Virus record (IMG/VR): IMGVR_UViG_3300028361_000039
Location: 1-52,329 of that record
Length of the DNA stretch: 52,329 nucleotides
Strand: one strand, 5' to 3'
From: a virus
The position numbers and the translations under genes are program-made. Positions within the stretch are counted from its first letter, which is position 1; the number at the start of each line of letters is the position of its first letter. Of this stretch, positions 31,553 to 39,138 are shown piece after piece. The notes beneath the pieces are model-generated. The model saw nothing but the letters and a program-made list of their open reading frames with translations. It made no database searches and was not told where the DNA came from.

Positions 31553-32419
31553 CTATGTAGCAAACGGAATGTCTATTGCTGGGTGATGTTGGTAACCTAT
31601 TAACTCATAATCACTGGTTTTTGTTTGAAGCAGCTCTTCTAGATTTGTAAATGCTGGCATTATCAAAATAGGGCCAGGTAACGGATCTCTTTTTAGCTGC
31701 TCTCTAACAGCGTCTATTTGATTGTGATATATGTGTAGGTCACCTGAAGTGTGTACAAACTCACCTACTCCTAGTCCTAGTATCTGAGCAAACATATGAA
31801 CCAGTAAACTGTAGCTAGCAATATTAAACGGCAGTCCAAGCGGAGCATCGACGCTGCGCTGGTACAGTTGGCAGCTTAGCTCACCGTCGCACACATAGAA
31901 TTGGAAAAATGCATGACACGGAGGAAGTGCCATTGCACCTACTTTATCGGCATTCCACGCACTTACAATATGTCGTCGACCATCAGGATTATTGCGTAAT
32001 CCTTCAAGAACATTTGCAATTTGATCTACGTAACCTAGTGCAGCATCCCAGTGTCGCCATTGATGGCCATAAATTGGTCCCAGTTCTTTTACTAGGTCTG
32101 TATTAGTGTATCCTAGGTCCTTGCCCTGCTTGTTAGCATTGGCTGTCCAGATAGTTCTTTTGCCAATAAGGTTTTCTCGTTTGTCTTCGTAACGTATTTC
32201 AGCTAGCCTGCGTTCGTCACTGCTGCCTTCTAACATCCATAGCAGTTCACTAACTACTCCACGAAACGCTAATTTCTTAGTTGTAACAGCTGGAAATTCT
32301 TTGCGCAGATCAAATCGCATTTGATAGCCGAATACACTTTTAGTTCCTGTGCCAGTCCTATCATTTTTATTCTTGCCGTTTTCTAAAATATATTCTAGTG
32401 CTCGTAGGTATTCTTTCAT
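31553..32419 (-). CDS. thyA: Thymidylate synthase ThyA
   Basis: A 288-residue ThyA that methylates dUMP using methylene-tetrahydrofolate. Catalytic Cys168 is in ALPPCHAFFQF, with RRHIVSAWN before it and GDLHIYHNQ after it, and the start NDRTGTGTKSVFG is typical. Many marine T4-like phages carry ThyX, so this choice is notable. With DHFR (33035) and SHMT (36260) nearby the phage has the whole thymidylate cycle. The gene follows a small gene (32426) closely and is part of an early unit driven from 34823-34851. Confidence 0.96.
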   Translation of the reverse strand: MKEYLRALEYILENGKNKNDRTGTGTKSVFGYQMRFDLRKEFPAVTTKKLAFRGVVSELLWMLEGSSDERRLAEIRYEDKRENLIGKRTIWTANANKQGKDLGYTNTDLVKELGPIYGHQWRHWDAALGYVDQIANVLEGLRNNPDGRRHIVSAWNADKVGAMALPPCHAFFQFYVCDGELSCQLYQRSVDAPLGLPFNIASYSLLVHMFAQILGLGVGEFVHTSGDLHIYHNQIDAVREQLKRDPLPGPILIMPAFTNLEELLQTKTSDYELIGYQHHPAIDIPFAT

Positions 32420-32425
32420 TCAGCG

Positions 32426-32617
32426 TTATCCTTTTTTTACTATGCCAGACATTTTCAATAACCATTCTTGATTTGCTCGACGTTCGGCTTTAGTTGCCCA
32501 CGGTTCTACATCATTGAACCTGGCATTTGTAAGCTTGTCAATGTAGTTTTGTCCATACTTGATCTCTAAAAGTAATCGATCTTTTTCAGTTAACGAAGTT
32601 TCTGATTTATTACTCAT
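32426..32617 (-). CDS. Small hypothetical protein (63 aa), paralogue of 32793-33050
   Basis: A 63-residue charged helical protein, SLTEKDRLLLEIKYGQNYIDKL.... The N-terminal motif matches the neighbour at 32793 (TDKEHTYLVLKWGVNYLLDL), so the two are distant copies. Its ATG overlaps the preceding stop (TAATG). Function unknown. Confidence 0.72.
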   Translation of the reverse strand: MSNKSETSLTEKDRLLLEIKYGQNYIDKLTNARFNDVEPWATKAERRANQEWLLKMSGIVKKG

Positions 32618-32796
32618 TATTTCTTTTTCTGGTCAATTCCTGCACCTCTCCTAATCCAATCTAGTGATACTTCGAACTGATAGTCAGTAAAGTCTTTCTC
32701 GGCCGCTGTACCTATTGATTTTTCTGTTTCTTCGTGATAGCGATTAGCGTTTGTTAGTAGCTCAATTGTTTCTTTTTTTTCTTTTGATGATTTCAT
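32617..32796 (-). CDS. Small hypothetical protein (59 aa)
   Basis: A frame from the ATG at 32794-32796 to TAA at 32617, 59 residues: MKSSKEKKETIELLTNANRY..., then TDYQFEVSLDWIRRGAGI and a basic end. It is joined to both neighbours by overlaps, ATGA upstream and TAATG downstream, which is strong support although it is short. Function unknown. Confidence 0.75.
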   Translation of the reverse strand: MKSSKEKKETIELLTNANRYHEETEKSIGTAAEKDFTDYQFEVSLDWIRRGAGIDQKKK

Positions 32797-33050
32797 TTGC
32801 TTTGGTCCTTTGCTAGGTTGATAATATTGTCTATCAATTCTCGGTCTATTTCTTTTTTGATCTCGTCTGCTTGTATCAGTTCTGCTTGGTTACGGTGCCG
32901 TTCAAACAGTTTTGCTGCTCTTCTTTCTAGCTCAGTTAGTCCACTAGCACCGCCTGCCCATAAGTAATAAAGATCAAGTAGATAGTTTACACCCCACTTT
33001 AGCACAAGGTATGTGTGTTCTTTGTCAGTAACAGTTACTTTTTCTTCCAT
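32793..33050 (-). CDS. Small hypothetical protein (85 aa), paralogue of 32426-32617
   Basis: An 85-residue helical protein. TDKEHTYLVLKWGVNYLLDLYYL is the motif shared with its neighbour, followed by a long charged helix (LTELERRAAKLFERHRNQAEL). It overlaps the DHFR gene by 16 bases, and its stop overlaps the next ATG. Function unknown. Confidence 0.72.
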   Translation of the reverse strand: MEEKVTVTDKEHTYLVLKWGVNYLLDLYYLWAGGASGLTELERRAAKLFERHRNQAELIQADEIKKEIDRELIDNIINLAKDQSK

Positions 33051-33535
33051 ATCTCAAATGTAACCTCAGGATGTACCTCTTGGAACGTTAACTCAAACTG
33101 GTCCTCAATAGCAGCAACATCTAGAAATGTGTCACAATCGTAACTACCTGGAATTCTGCTTAGATAGAACTCGTCAATGACATCCAGTGTTTGATCAATT
33201 AGGTTGCGGCCGCCTATTACCCAAGTGATTAGATTTGGAAATGCATCAGCAACCAAGCACACTTGATCAGCAATGTTGCCGCTAATATATTGGGCCGCAC
33301 CAGGAAACTCATCTGGCCTAGTTGTAGCTAACACGTTTATACGTAGAGGCATTGGCCTGGGGAAATCAGGTGCGCACCAAGTTGTGGAACCCAGTACGAT
33401 AACGTGTCCTTTAGTATGCTCTTGGTACCAACGCATATCTGTATAGTTATGTGGCCACGGAAGGGCTCCATTTGCTGCTATGCCGCCGTGATCATCACAA
33501 GCTAATATTGCTTTAATTGTATTTATTTTGGTCAC
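33035..33535 (-). CDS. folA: Dihydrofolate reductase
   Basis: A 166-residue DHFR that reduces dihydrofolate formed by ThyA. AILACDDHGGIAANGALPWPHNYTDMRW is the N-terminal active-site region (split here to two motifs: GGIAANGALPW and DMRWYQEHTKGHVIVLG), with WVIGGRNLIDQTL as the NADPH-binding GG. The usual Asp/Glu at the active site corresponds to Asp in the TDMRW segment. Overlaps the membrane-protein gene upstream by 23 bases. Confidence 0.92.
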   Translation of the reverse strand: MTKINTIKAILACDDHGGIAANGALPWPHNYTDMRWYQEHTKGHVIVLGSTTWCAPDFPRPMPLRINVLATTRPDEFPGAAQYISGNIADQVCLVADAFPNLITWVIGGRNLIDQTLDVIDEFYLSRIPGSYDCDTFLDVAAIEDQFELTFQEVHPEVTFEIWKKK

Positions 33536-33842
33536 GTGTGTTTCCTTTTATTGTGTTTAATATTTGAGTATTCTCGTATTTGATTCGTTTTCTTGCTCGG
33601 ATTACTATATTTACGATCCAGAGAATTAGCGCAGTAACAGCCAAAGACGAAAATATAGAAACCGGCGCTGCCTCTCCTGGAAGGAGTCCAACAACAGTTT
33701 CTAAAAAGCAAGCGAACCAAACTACGAACACTGCCCAACTAACGACACCTGCTATAAACAGAATCACTTTAATGTTGAATAGTGAAAATATAGATTTTAT
33801 ATCATTTCTAATTTCACGAAGTATCGTTTTAACGAATCTCAT
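33513..33842 (-). CDS. Two-helix membrane protein, paralogue 4 of a tandem array
   Basis: A 109-residue protein with two transmembrane segments (VILFIAGVVSWAVFVVWFAC and FSSLAVTALILWIVNIVI), an N-terminal amphipathic stretch (RFVKTILREIRNDI) and a basic C-terminal helix (RARKRIKYENTQILNTI). The same architecture recurs in the three preceding genes. Joined to the upstream copy by ATGA. Confidence 0.8.
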   Translation of the reverse strand: MRFVKTILREIRNDIKSIFSLFNIKVILFIAGVVSWAVFVVWFACFLETVVGLLPGEAAPVSIFSSLAVTALILWIVNIVIRARKRIKYENTQILNTIKGNTRDQNKYN

Positions 33843-34144
33843 CGTGGATACCTAACGTTGTTTATTAGCATTTTGTTTTCTTTTTTAATTTTTTCTCTTG
33901 CTTTGACGTAAGCATTATTTGTCCAAGCTATTAGAAAGATCTCAGTTACTACTACTACAAGTATAAGTATTATGACAGAAAACCCGCCGGCGGTTAATGG
34001 TAATAAGATTATAAGACCAATTGCAGATGCAACTACAAAGGCAATTGATAGTACGACAACACAAATAGGCCTAAGCCATTCTCCAGCCCATTCTTGAAAA
34101 TCTGTCTGCATCTGCGTTACTGTTTCTTTATATACTCGTTTCAT
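33839..34144 (-). CDS. Two-helix membrane protein, paralogue 3 of a tandem array
   Basis: A 101-residue protein: N-terminal KRVYKETVTQMQTDFQEW, two hydrophobic segments (ICVVVLSIAFVVASAIGLII and GGFSVIILILVVVVTEIFLI), and AREKIKKENKMLINNV at the end. Its C-terminal K-x-x-x-K-x-E-N-x-x-L-I-N motif is shared by all four copies. Function unknown; location in the host inner membrane is likely. Confidence 0.8.
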   Translation of the reverse strand: MKRVYKETVTQMQTDFQEWAGEWLRPICVVVLSIAFVVASAIGLIILLPLTAGGFSVIILILVVVVTEIFLIAWTNNAYVKAREKIKKENKMLINNVRYPR

Positions 34145-34168
34145 TTCTCTTACCTTGTTAGCTCAGTG

Positions 34169-34483
34169 TTAGTTGCGTGACTTAGTGTGTTTAATGTTTC
34201 TCAACAGCTCGTCGTTCTCTTTCTTGACATTCTTTGCTGCTGTTTTATATGCGCCCCATGCCCAGGTAGCTAGGAATATTTGGATAATGCCTACAATTAA
34301 TATAGTTATTAACACGCCATCACCGCCAAAAGGAGTGAATGCAGCCATTAGTGCTGTGATAATAGCATCTGCATTTATTGTTGCAGTAATTAACAAAAAC
34401 ACAAGAAGTGGTACCAAATGACCTTTAGCCCAAATCCTAAGGTCTTTTTTCATCAGTTTAATCGTTTCTTTAAGTACTCGCAT
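34169..34483 (-). CDS. Two-helix membrane protein, paralogue 2 of a tandem array
   Basis: A 104-residue protein: MRVLKETIKLMKKDLRIWAK start, hydrophobic segments VPLLVFLLITATINADAII and GVLITILIVGIIQIFLATWAW, then AAKNVKKENDELLRNI. Start overlaps the previous stop (TAATG). Confidence 0.8.
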   Translation of the reverse strand: MRVLKETIKLMKKDLRIWAKGHLVPLLVFLLITATINADAIITALMAAFTPFGGDGVLITILIVGIIQIFLATWAWGAYKTAAKNVKKENDELLRNIKHTKSRN

Positions 34484-34791
34484 TATCGTGTCTCATTAAT
34501 GAGGTTGATGAGATTTTTGTTTTCTGCAATGATCATAGTCTTAGCTTTGCGGCAAGCCACGTGTATCCAAAAACCGCCACCGAGTAGAATTATTGATTGG
34601 GCTACAATTACCAAAAACATACCCGCGTCCGACAATGATGTATAATGCATTAGCAAACTCAGTGTGCCCACCATTGATGCTAATAAAACAAGGAGAGCGC
34701 ATACATAACCTAGATAAGGTAATAGTACCTCCTTTAAAACGTAGCAGGTATCATTCCAGAGTAGGGAACAAGTTTTCTTAAATACTCTCAT
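34483..34791 (-). CDS. Two-helix membrane protein, paralogue 1 of a tandem array
   Basis: A 102-residue protein and the first of four. MRVFKKTCSLLWNDTCYVLK start, hydrophobic segments PYLGYVCALLVLLASMVG and MFLVIVAQSIILLGGGFWI, then KTMIIAENKNLINLI. AAGGAAAG lies before its ATG, and a near-consensus early promoter lies about 30 bases upstream. The array may change the host membrane early in infection, for example against superinfection, but nothing in sequence proves this. Confidence 0.8.
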   Translation of the reverse strand: MRVFKKTCSLLWNDTCYVLKEVLLPYLGYVCALLVLLASMVGTLSLLMHYTSLSDAGMFLVIVAQSIILLGGGFWIHVACRKAKTMIIAENKNLINLINETR

Positions 34792-34822
34792 TTTTCTTTC
34801 CTTGTTTGCTTAGTGTCTTGAC

Positions 34823-34851
34823 AGTATAAGCTCACAAGGAAGGAGCGTCAA
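34823..34851 (-). promoter_or_regulatory. Early promoter of the membrane-array/folA/thyA unit
   Basis: TTGACG (34846-34851), 17 bases, TATACT (34823-34828) on the minus strand, about 31 bases before the first array gene and directly behind the gp44 stop. A short TGTC-TT-GACA palindrome overlaps its start point. Confidence 0.85.
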
Positions 34852-34852
34852 C

Positions 34853-36256
34853 CTATTTCTCTAGATTACGTGCAAGTCTGATCATAGTTGCTGCTAAATT
34901 TATCTCCGGATCAACGACCAATGCATGGTCTACTAACCCTTGTTTGATAATTAGCACTGCACTGTCTTGCTGGTGCTCGCTGGCACCAAAAAGCTCAATG
35001 TTATTATAGAGCCAGCGGTACACTTCATCCATTTCCTCCGGCTGTGCTTGACTACAGACTAGCTTACGGGCTTCTGTAATCTTACCTGCCTTGAACAAAT
35101 CTGTCATTGCCAAGTGGAAGTCAGCACTGGTGCTGGCAGTAGCTGCGGCCTCCAGCTCACCACTTTGTGAGTTTAGCTGTACGGTATTAATACATTTACG
35201 CATGTCTGGATAGTATGCTTTTACATAACTATCTATAGTTTCAAGATCAAATGTTACATTCTCAGTAATAAGTATTTCGGCAACTCGAGCAGTAAACTCT
35301 GTTTGATCAATTTTTTCAAAGTGAAGGTGCTGACACCTGCTGTGAATGGCCGGCATAATCTTGTTGGGATAATTACAAGTTAGAATAAATCTAACATCTG
35401 CACTATATGATTCCATGAGGTTACGCAGGGCAGGCTGCACACTGTTGATGTTCATATAGTCTGCTTCGTCAATCAGCACAATTTTATAGTCACCAAATGC
35501 CATGGTCTGACAAAACATAATCAGCTTATCAACCCATTCGATCTTTCTGCCTTCTTTTGAACCGTTAGCAATCAACACATCAGTATCTTGCACGTCCAAC
35601 TGATTAATTAGTATTTTAGCTAGAGTAGTGTTATGATGTATAATGCCATTGGGTGTTACATACTGGTGTGGTGTGTCTAATGCCACATCATACACGTCTT
35701 GTTCGTCTCCTGATAACATTCCAACTATACTAGCCGGCCCGTTTATAGTATCTACTACGTCACATTTACTAATCTTCTTAGGAATACCATTACTAAAGAC
35801 CAAATGTTCTGTAGAACATTTAAGTTCTGTATTGTTATCAAATACATAAGTAGCAACAGTGTGTCTTTTCTTTACAAGCCCATTAACAGGTACATAGCCT
35901 GTGGGGCTATCAATTTTTATACAGTGCTTGCTAACAACAGGCACGTTATATTCAATCTCGTCCAGTTCTAGTATTTTGAAAAGTTCTTTGATCGGTATTT
36001 TATAATGCTTATCAATTGATTGGTATTTTAATAGCTGCTCTTTTTGTAAAGAAGTCAATGTAGCAGTGTCGATTTCTATACAAACTTCTTCGGTACCGGC
36101 TAGGCACTTACCAATTCCGGCCGACCCCGATAAAAGCAGGTGCGGAATACTGCCCTGTTTGATCCATCCTTCTATCTGTTCTTTTTGCGAGTTGTCTTTA
36201 AAGACATAGCCGTTTAGATCATTTGGCCGATACTTTTCGGTCCATAATTGATTCAT
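34853..36256 (-). CDS. gp44: Clamp loader large subunit gp44 with mini-intein
   Basis: A 467-residue precursor of the T4 gp44-type AAA+ clamp loader. The start WTEKYRPNDL is the RFC box; Walker A is GSAGIGK, split from TT by a 159-residue intein. After splicing the protein is 308 residues (T4 319). Walker B is VLIDEADYM and the SRC motif is AIHSRCQHLHF. It would load gp45 with a gp62 partner, which is not in the window. Located in one transcript with glyA (4 bases apart). Confidence 0.94.
   Translation of the reverse strand: MNQLWTEKYRPNDLNGYVFKDNSQKEQIEGWIKQGSIPHLLLSGSAGIGKCLAGTEEVCIEIDTATLTSLQKEQLLKYQSIDKHYKIPIKELFKILELDEIEYNVPVVSKHCIKIDSPTGYVPVNGLVKKRHTVATYVFDNNTELKCSTEHLVFSNGIPKKISKCDVVDTINGPASIVGMLSGDEQDVYDVALDTPHQYVTPNGIIHHNTTLAKILINQLDVQDTDVLIANGSKEGRKIEWVDKLIMFCQTMAFGDYKIVLIDEADYMNINSVQPALRNLMESYSADVRFILTCNYPNKIMPAIHSRCQHLHFEKIDQTEFTARVAEILITENVTFDLETIDSYVKAYYPDMRKCINTVQLNSQSGELEAAATASTSADFHLAMTDLFKAGKITEARKLVCSQAQPEEMDEVYRWLYNNIELFGASEHQQDSAVLIIKQGLVDHALVVDPEINLAATMIRLARNLEK
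35630..36106 (-). other. Mini-intein in the gp44 P-loop
   Basis: A 159-codon in-frame insertion starting Cys (CLAGTEEVCIEID), with block B STEHLVF, block F/G DVYDVALDTPHQYVTPNG and IIHHN, and Thr+1. No LAGLIDADG or other endonuclease domain. It splits the lysine and threonine of GxxGxGK-T, a site also used by archaeal replication factor C inteins. Confidence 0.94.
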
Positions 36257-36259
36257 AAT

Positions 36260-37423
36260 TTACCTTTTAGTTTTAGTTTTAGTTTTTAAAATATTTGCTA
36301 TTTTTTGAGCAAGCTGGCAGAACCATTCCGATCCATGCCCGCGAGTCGTTTCTGCTGCTGTTCCTATTCTGATGCCTGACGTCTCAACAAAGGAGCGTGG
36401 GTCATTAGGTATGCTGTTTTTGTTAACGGTAATTCCGCATTCTTCAAGTAAGTCAGCAGCAGCTCTTCCCGAAAGTTTGCTAGTACTTAAGTCTAGTAGT
36501 ATTATATGAGAATCTGTACCGTGTGTCAATGTTTTAATACCATGATTGTTAAATACGTCACACATTATTCTAGCGTTGTTAACTACTTGCGCTGCGTATT
36601 GCTTAAATGACACAGTGTCTGCTTCAATAAAGCATTGCGCTTTGGCTGCAATTGTATTCATCAGCGGGCCGCCCTGTGTGCCCGGAAAGATTGCACTGTT
36701 GATCTTTCTAGTGTAGGCAGGGTCATTCCACATGATTATGCCACCGCGTGGACCACGTAGGGTTTTGTGTGTGGTAGAAGTAATGACGTCAGCTAGTCCT
36801 ACTGGAGTTTGATATACTCCTCCGGCAATTAGACCTGAGTAATGTGCAATGTCAGCTAGTAATACTGCGCCTACAGCGTCTGCGATGTCCCTAAAACGCA
36901 CAAAGTCAATCTGTCGTGGGTATGCACTAGCTCCACATATGATCATTTTGGGACGGTGCTGGTAAGCAAGCTGTTCGACTTGGTTGTAGTCTATCCAGCC
37001 GTTTGCATCCACTCCGTAGCTGAATGCATTGTAGATTTTGCCGGATATGTTTGGTAAAGATCCGTGTGACAGGTGTCCGCCACTTGCAAGATCCATACCT
37101 AGTATAGTGTCTCCTGGGTTGAGGAATGCTTGAAACGCTGCTGTATTTGCATTAGCTCCACTATGCGGTTGTACGTTTGCAAACGTGCAGCCAAACAGTG
37201 TTTTGAGTTTATCAATTGCTAACTGTTCAATTTCGTCAATATATTCACAGCCATTGTAATAGCGTTTGCCTGGGTAACCTTCTGCATACTTGTTAGTGAA
37301 AACACTTCCACAAAGCTGCATCACTTCTGGGCTAGCAAAATTCTCGCTGGCTATCAGCTCTATTGTTTCCTGTTGTCTGGTAGTTTCTCTTGCAAGAATT
37401 TGTTGTATTTTAGTATGAATCAT
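36260..37423 (-). CDS. glyA: Serine hydroxymethyltransferase
   Basis: A 387-residue PLP enzyme making methylene-tetrahydrofolate and glycine from serine. The PLP lysine is Lys220 in STTHKTLRGPRGG, with Asp191 and His in LADIAHYSGL, and ELIASENF and KYAEGYPGKRYYNGCEYID at the N-terminus. It is slightly shorter than bacterial GlyA (about 417), with a short C-terminus. It supplies the ThyA cofactor, and folA closes the cycle. It follows a small gene whose stop directly precedes its start. Confidence 0.96.
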   Translation of the reverse strand: MIHTKIQQILARETTRQQETIELIASENFASPEVMQLCGSVFTNKYAEGYPGKRYYNGCEYIDEIEQLAIDKLKTLFGCTFANVQPHSGANANTAAFQAFLNPGDTILGMDLASGGHLSHGSLPNISGKIYNAFSYGVDANGWIDYNQVEQLAYQHRPKMIICGASAYPRQIDFVRFRDIADAVGAVLLADIAHYSGLIAGGVYQTPVGLADVITSTTHKTLRGPRGGIIMWNDPAYTRKINSAIFPGTQGGPLMNTIAAKAQCFIEADTVSFKQYAAQVVNNARIMCDVFNNHGIKTLTHGTDSHIILLDLSTSKLSGRAAADLLEECGITVNKNSIPNDPRSFVETSGIRIGTAAETTRGHGSEWFCQLAQKIANILKTKTKTKR

Positions 37424-37909
37424 TTATACAGTTTCGTCCTCAGTAGGACGGTATTCGTAAATTGGCTCGTCAGGCTTTGTGTAGGGGAACCCCACAGGTG
37501 TTGCGCAGCCACTGCCTGAGAAGTAGATTTTAGACTTCTCACCGGATTCTTCGTCGGTGTACCATTCCCAAAATACTTTGCCGTCAATATCCCATGCGCT
37601 GTTGTTGTCTTTAAATACGCTGCTCAATCGCTTGTTTTGGTACATTACATTACCTCCTGACTCTTCGGTGACGTCTATCCACTCGCTGTCTTCGCCGGTA
37701 AGCGGTGTTAACGGCTCGAACGCCAGCAGCTTCTTGAGAATACCTAATGCATAGCTTGCGCTGTATCCACTGTGGCCTTCTTTGCTAAACTCTTCAACCA
37801 TGCGCAAAATGTGATCACGCATACAAAAGTTTATGTCTTCGCCGCTTAAATCGTCATCTGTCATTCCGATACAGTCTAGTTCTGATTTTGCAAAGTCTAA
37901 CATACTCAT
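37424..37909 (-). CDS. Conserved hypothetical phage protein (161 aa)
   Basis: A 161-residue acidic protein. EEFSKEGHSGYSASYALGILKKLLAFEPLTPLTGEDSEWID is a signature I recall in many phages, but without known function (key segments: GHSGYSASYALG and PLTPLTGEDSEW). The C-terminal part has Trp-rich VFWEWYTDEESGE and CATPVGFPYTKPD. ATGA overlap with the upstream gene. Confidence 0.82.
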   Translation of the reverse strand: MSMLDFAKSELDCIGMTDDDLSGEDINFCMRDHILRMVEEFSKEGHSGYSASYALGILKKLLAFEPLTPLTGEDSEWIDVTEESGGNVMYQNKRLSSVFKDNNSAWDIDGKVFWEWYTDEESGEKSKIYFSGSGCATPVGFPYTKPDEPIYEYRPTEDETV

Positions 37910-38103
37910 TTTTTAAACTCCATAAACGGTTCAATATCGTTATTAAATATCTGTGTCATCTGTCTCCAAAGATACTCTTTCTCACTAATAGTTAGTGCAC
38001 AATTAAGGAGATTATCGTCGTCATCAGCCTTAGTAGGTAGAAAATATGCGTGGTTGTAGGTCAAACACATGTTTCGGATAATTCCTTCGGGGGTGTTAAT
38101 CAT
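37906..38103 (-). CDS. Small hypothetical protein (65 aa)
   Basis: A 65-residue protein, MINTPEGIIRNMCLTYNHAY..., with LLNCALTISEKEYLWRQMTQIF. Its start and end overlap neighbours as ATGA, so translation is coupled through the whole run. Function unknown. Confidence 0.7.
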   Translation of the reverse strand: MINTPEGIIRNMCLTYNHAYFLPTKADDDDNLLNCALTISEKEYLWRQMTQIFNNDIEPFMEFKK

Positions 38104-38375
38104 AAATCTTGTCCTAGAAGTCTGGTCCAGACTTCTTGTATAATGCCTTGACTCAAAGCATCAGGGTGACCGGAGCTACAGTCAACACCGTCCTGTAGCT
38201 CCGGTGTCCACTTAGCTTCCCATAAACTGAACTCATTGCGTATCTTGCGACCCAGCGTGTGATGATACAGTATTAGGTCCGATTCTTTTGTTTCTAAAAA
38301 CGCCATCTTAGACTGTTTTGCTTCGTTGTGGAACCAGTTAATAACTTCTTCAACTATTTCTTCACGTGGTTTCAT
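38100..38375 (-). CDS. DUF6794-like protein (91 aa)
   Basis: A 91-residue protein. LILYHHTLGRKIRNEFSLWE and SSGHPDALSQGIIQEVWTRL match a small phage domain I recall as DUF6794. Role unknown. ATGA overlaps on both sides. Confidence 0.72.
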   Translation of the reverse strand: MKPREEIVEEVINWFHNEAKQSKMAFLETKESDLILYHHTLGRKIRNEFSLWEAKWTPELQDGVDCSSGHPDALSQGIIQEVWTRLLGQDL

Positions 38376-38911
38376 CGCTGTATGTTTAACTCCTTGTAGG
38401 CAATTTGAATACTTTTAGACTGGAAGTATGCATCTGATAGTGCATTGTGCAAATTATTCTGCCCCAACGTCTTTCTCGGATCCTGCTTACATGCTGAGAA
38501 CAGTGTACGACTGTCACGGATCTGCCAAAAGTTCCAAGGAATCGGCTTTCCTACACAGCGATATAAGTCTTCAAGAATAGTATAGTCAAAGCCGTAGCCT
38601 TGCCCCCAAAGCACACTGGTTCCTACGCACCACTTGGATAACTGTCGCAATGCGTCTTCTACGCTGAGTCTGCCTACGGGATCAAACGCTTCTTCCATAA
38701 CGGCAGGGTCTTGCCTGCCCCACCACTCAATTGTACTGTCACTTGCTGATCGTCCCAGCTGATCCTGCTCGTCAATATCAATCTTAAAGTATAATTCTGA
38801 ATGCGGTTCAGAATCTGATTTGGGGTCAAACTTAACTGCACCTATACTTAGGATAGTTGCGCCAGGTTTAACGTCAAGTGTTTCTAAATCTATGGTTCCA
38901 TGAGTAGCCAT
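38372..38911 (-). CDS. dexA: DexA-like 3'-5' exonuclease (DEDD family)
   Basis: A 179-residue DEDD-type exonuclease. IDLETLDVKPGATILSIGAVKFDP holds the first Asp/Glu pair (I-D-L-E), STIEWWGRQDP matches T4 DexA (STIEWW), WGQGYGFDYTILEDLYR has the second Asp, and HNALSDAYFQ has the HxxxxD end. T4 DexA degrades DNA 3'-5' and an exoribonuclease relative is known. The start at 38909-38911 overlaps the preceding stop (TAATG), and GGAAAAC lies upstream. Confidence 0.85.
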   Translation of the reverse strand: MATHGTIDLETLDVKPGATILSIGAVKFDPKSDSEPHSELYFKIDIDEQDQLGRSASDSTIEWWGRQDPAVMEEAFDPVGRLSVEDALRQLSKWCVGTSVLWGQGYGFDYTILEDLYRCVGKPIPWNFWQIRDSRTLFSACKQDPRKTLGQNNLHNALSDAYFQSKSIQIAYKELNIQR

Positions 38912-39081
38912 TAAGTTTTCCTGTTTTCCTGACCAATGCCAGATATGATTAAGAATATATACAGGATGGGCCAACCCCATCCTGTAATGGAGCTAGTAAG
39001 GTGCAGGAACATCAAGACAATGCCTGCGAGCCCAGTAGTAGTAAGACTTTTGTTGTTTGTTGCTGTTTCTGGAAGTTTCAA
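38911..39081 (-). CDS. Small membrane protein, TTG start (56 aa)
   Basis: A 56-residue frame from TTG at 39079-39081 to TAA at 38911. AGGAGC lies 6 bases before the start. The product has a polar Thr/Asn-rich head and two hydrophobic segments (LAGIVLMFLHLTSSI and WPILYIFLIISGI). The stop overlaps the dexA-like start (TAATG), and a consensus promoter is 25 bases upstream, so it opens the early transcript to gp44. A 10-base-pair stem (arms 38961-38970 and 38976-38985) lies within it. Confidence 0.72.
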   Translation of the reverse strand: MKLPETATNNKSLTTTGLAGIVLMFLHLTSSITGWGWPILYIFLIISGIGQENRKT

Positions 39082-39105
39082 AATCTGCTCCTATACTGTC
39101 AATAC

Positions 39106-39134
39106 AGTGTAGCGCAGAATTTAAGGAATGTCAA
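39106..39134 (-). promoter_or_regulatory. Early promoter with dyad operator-like site
   Basis: TTGACA (39129-39134), 17 bases, TACACT (39106-39111) on the minus strand. A near-perfect dyad overlaps the -10 and start (39091-39112, 8 of 9 arm positions pair around CAAT). It drives the unit from the small membrane gene to gp44. Confidence 0.82.
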
Positions 39135-39138
39135 TGAC

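Noticed and set aside
38961-38985. 10-base-pair stem as a terminator before the dexA-like gene
   Set aside because: It lies inside the small membrane gene whose stop overlaps the dexA-like start, and no U-run follows; termination there would silence the operon.
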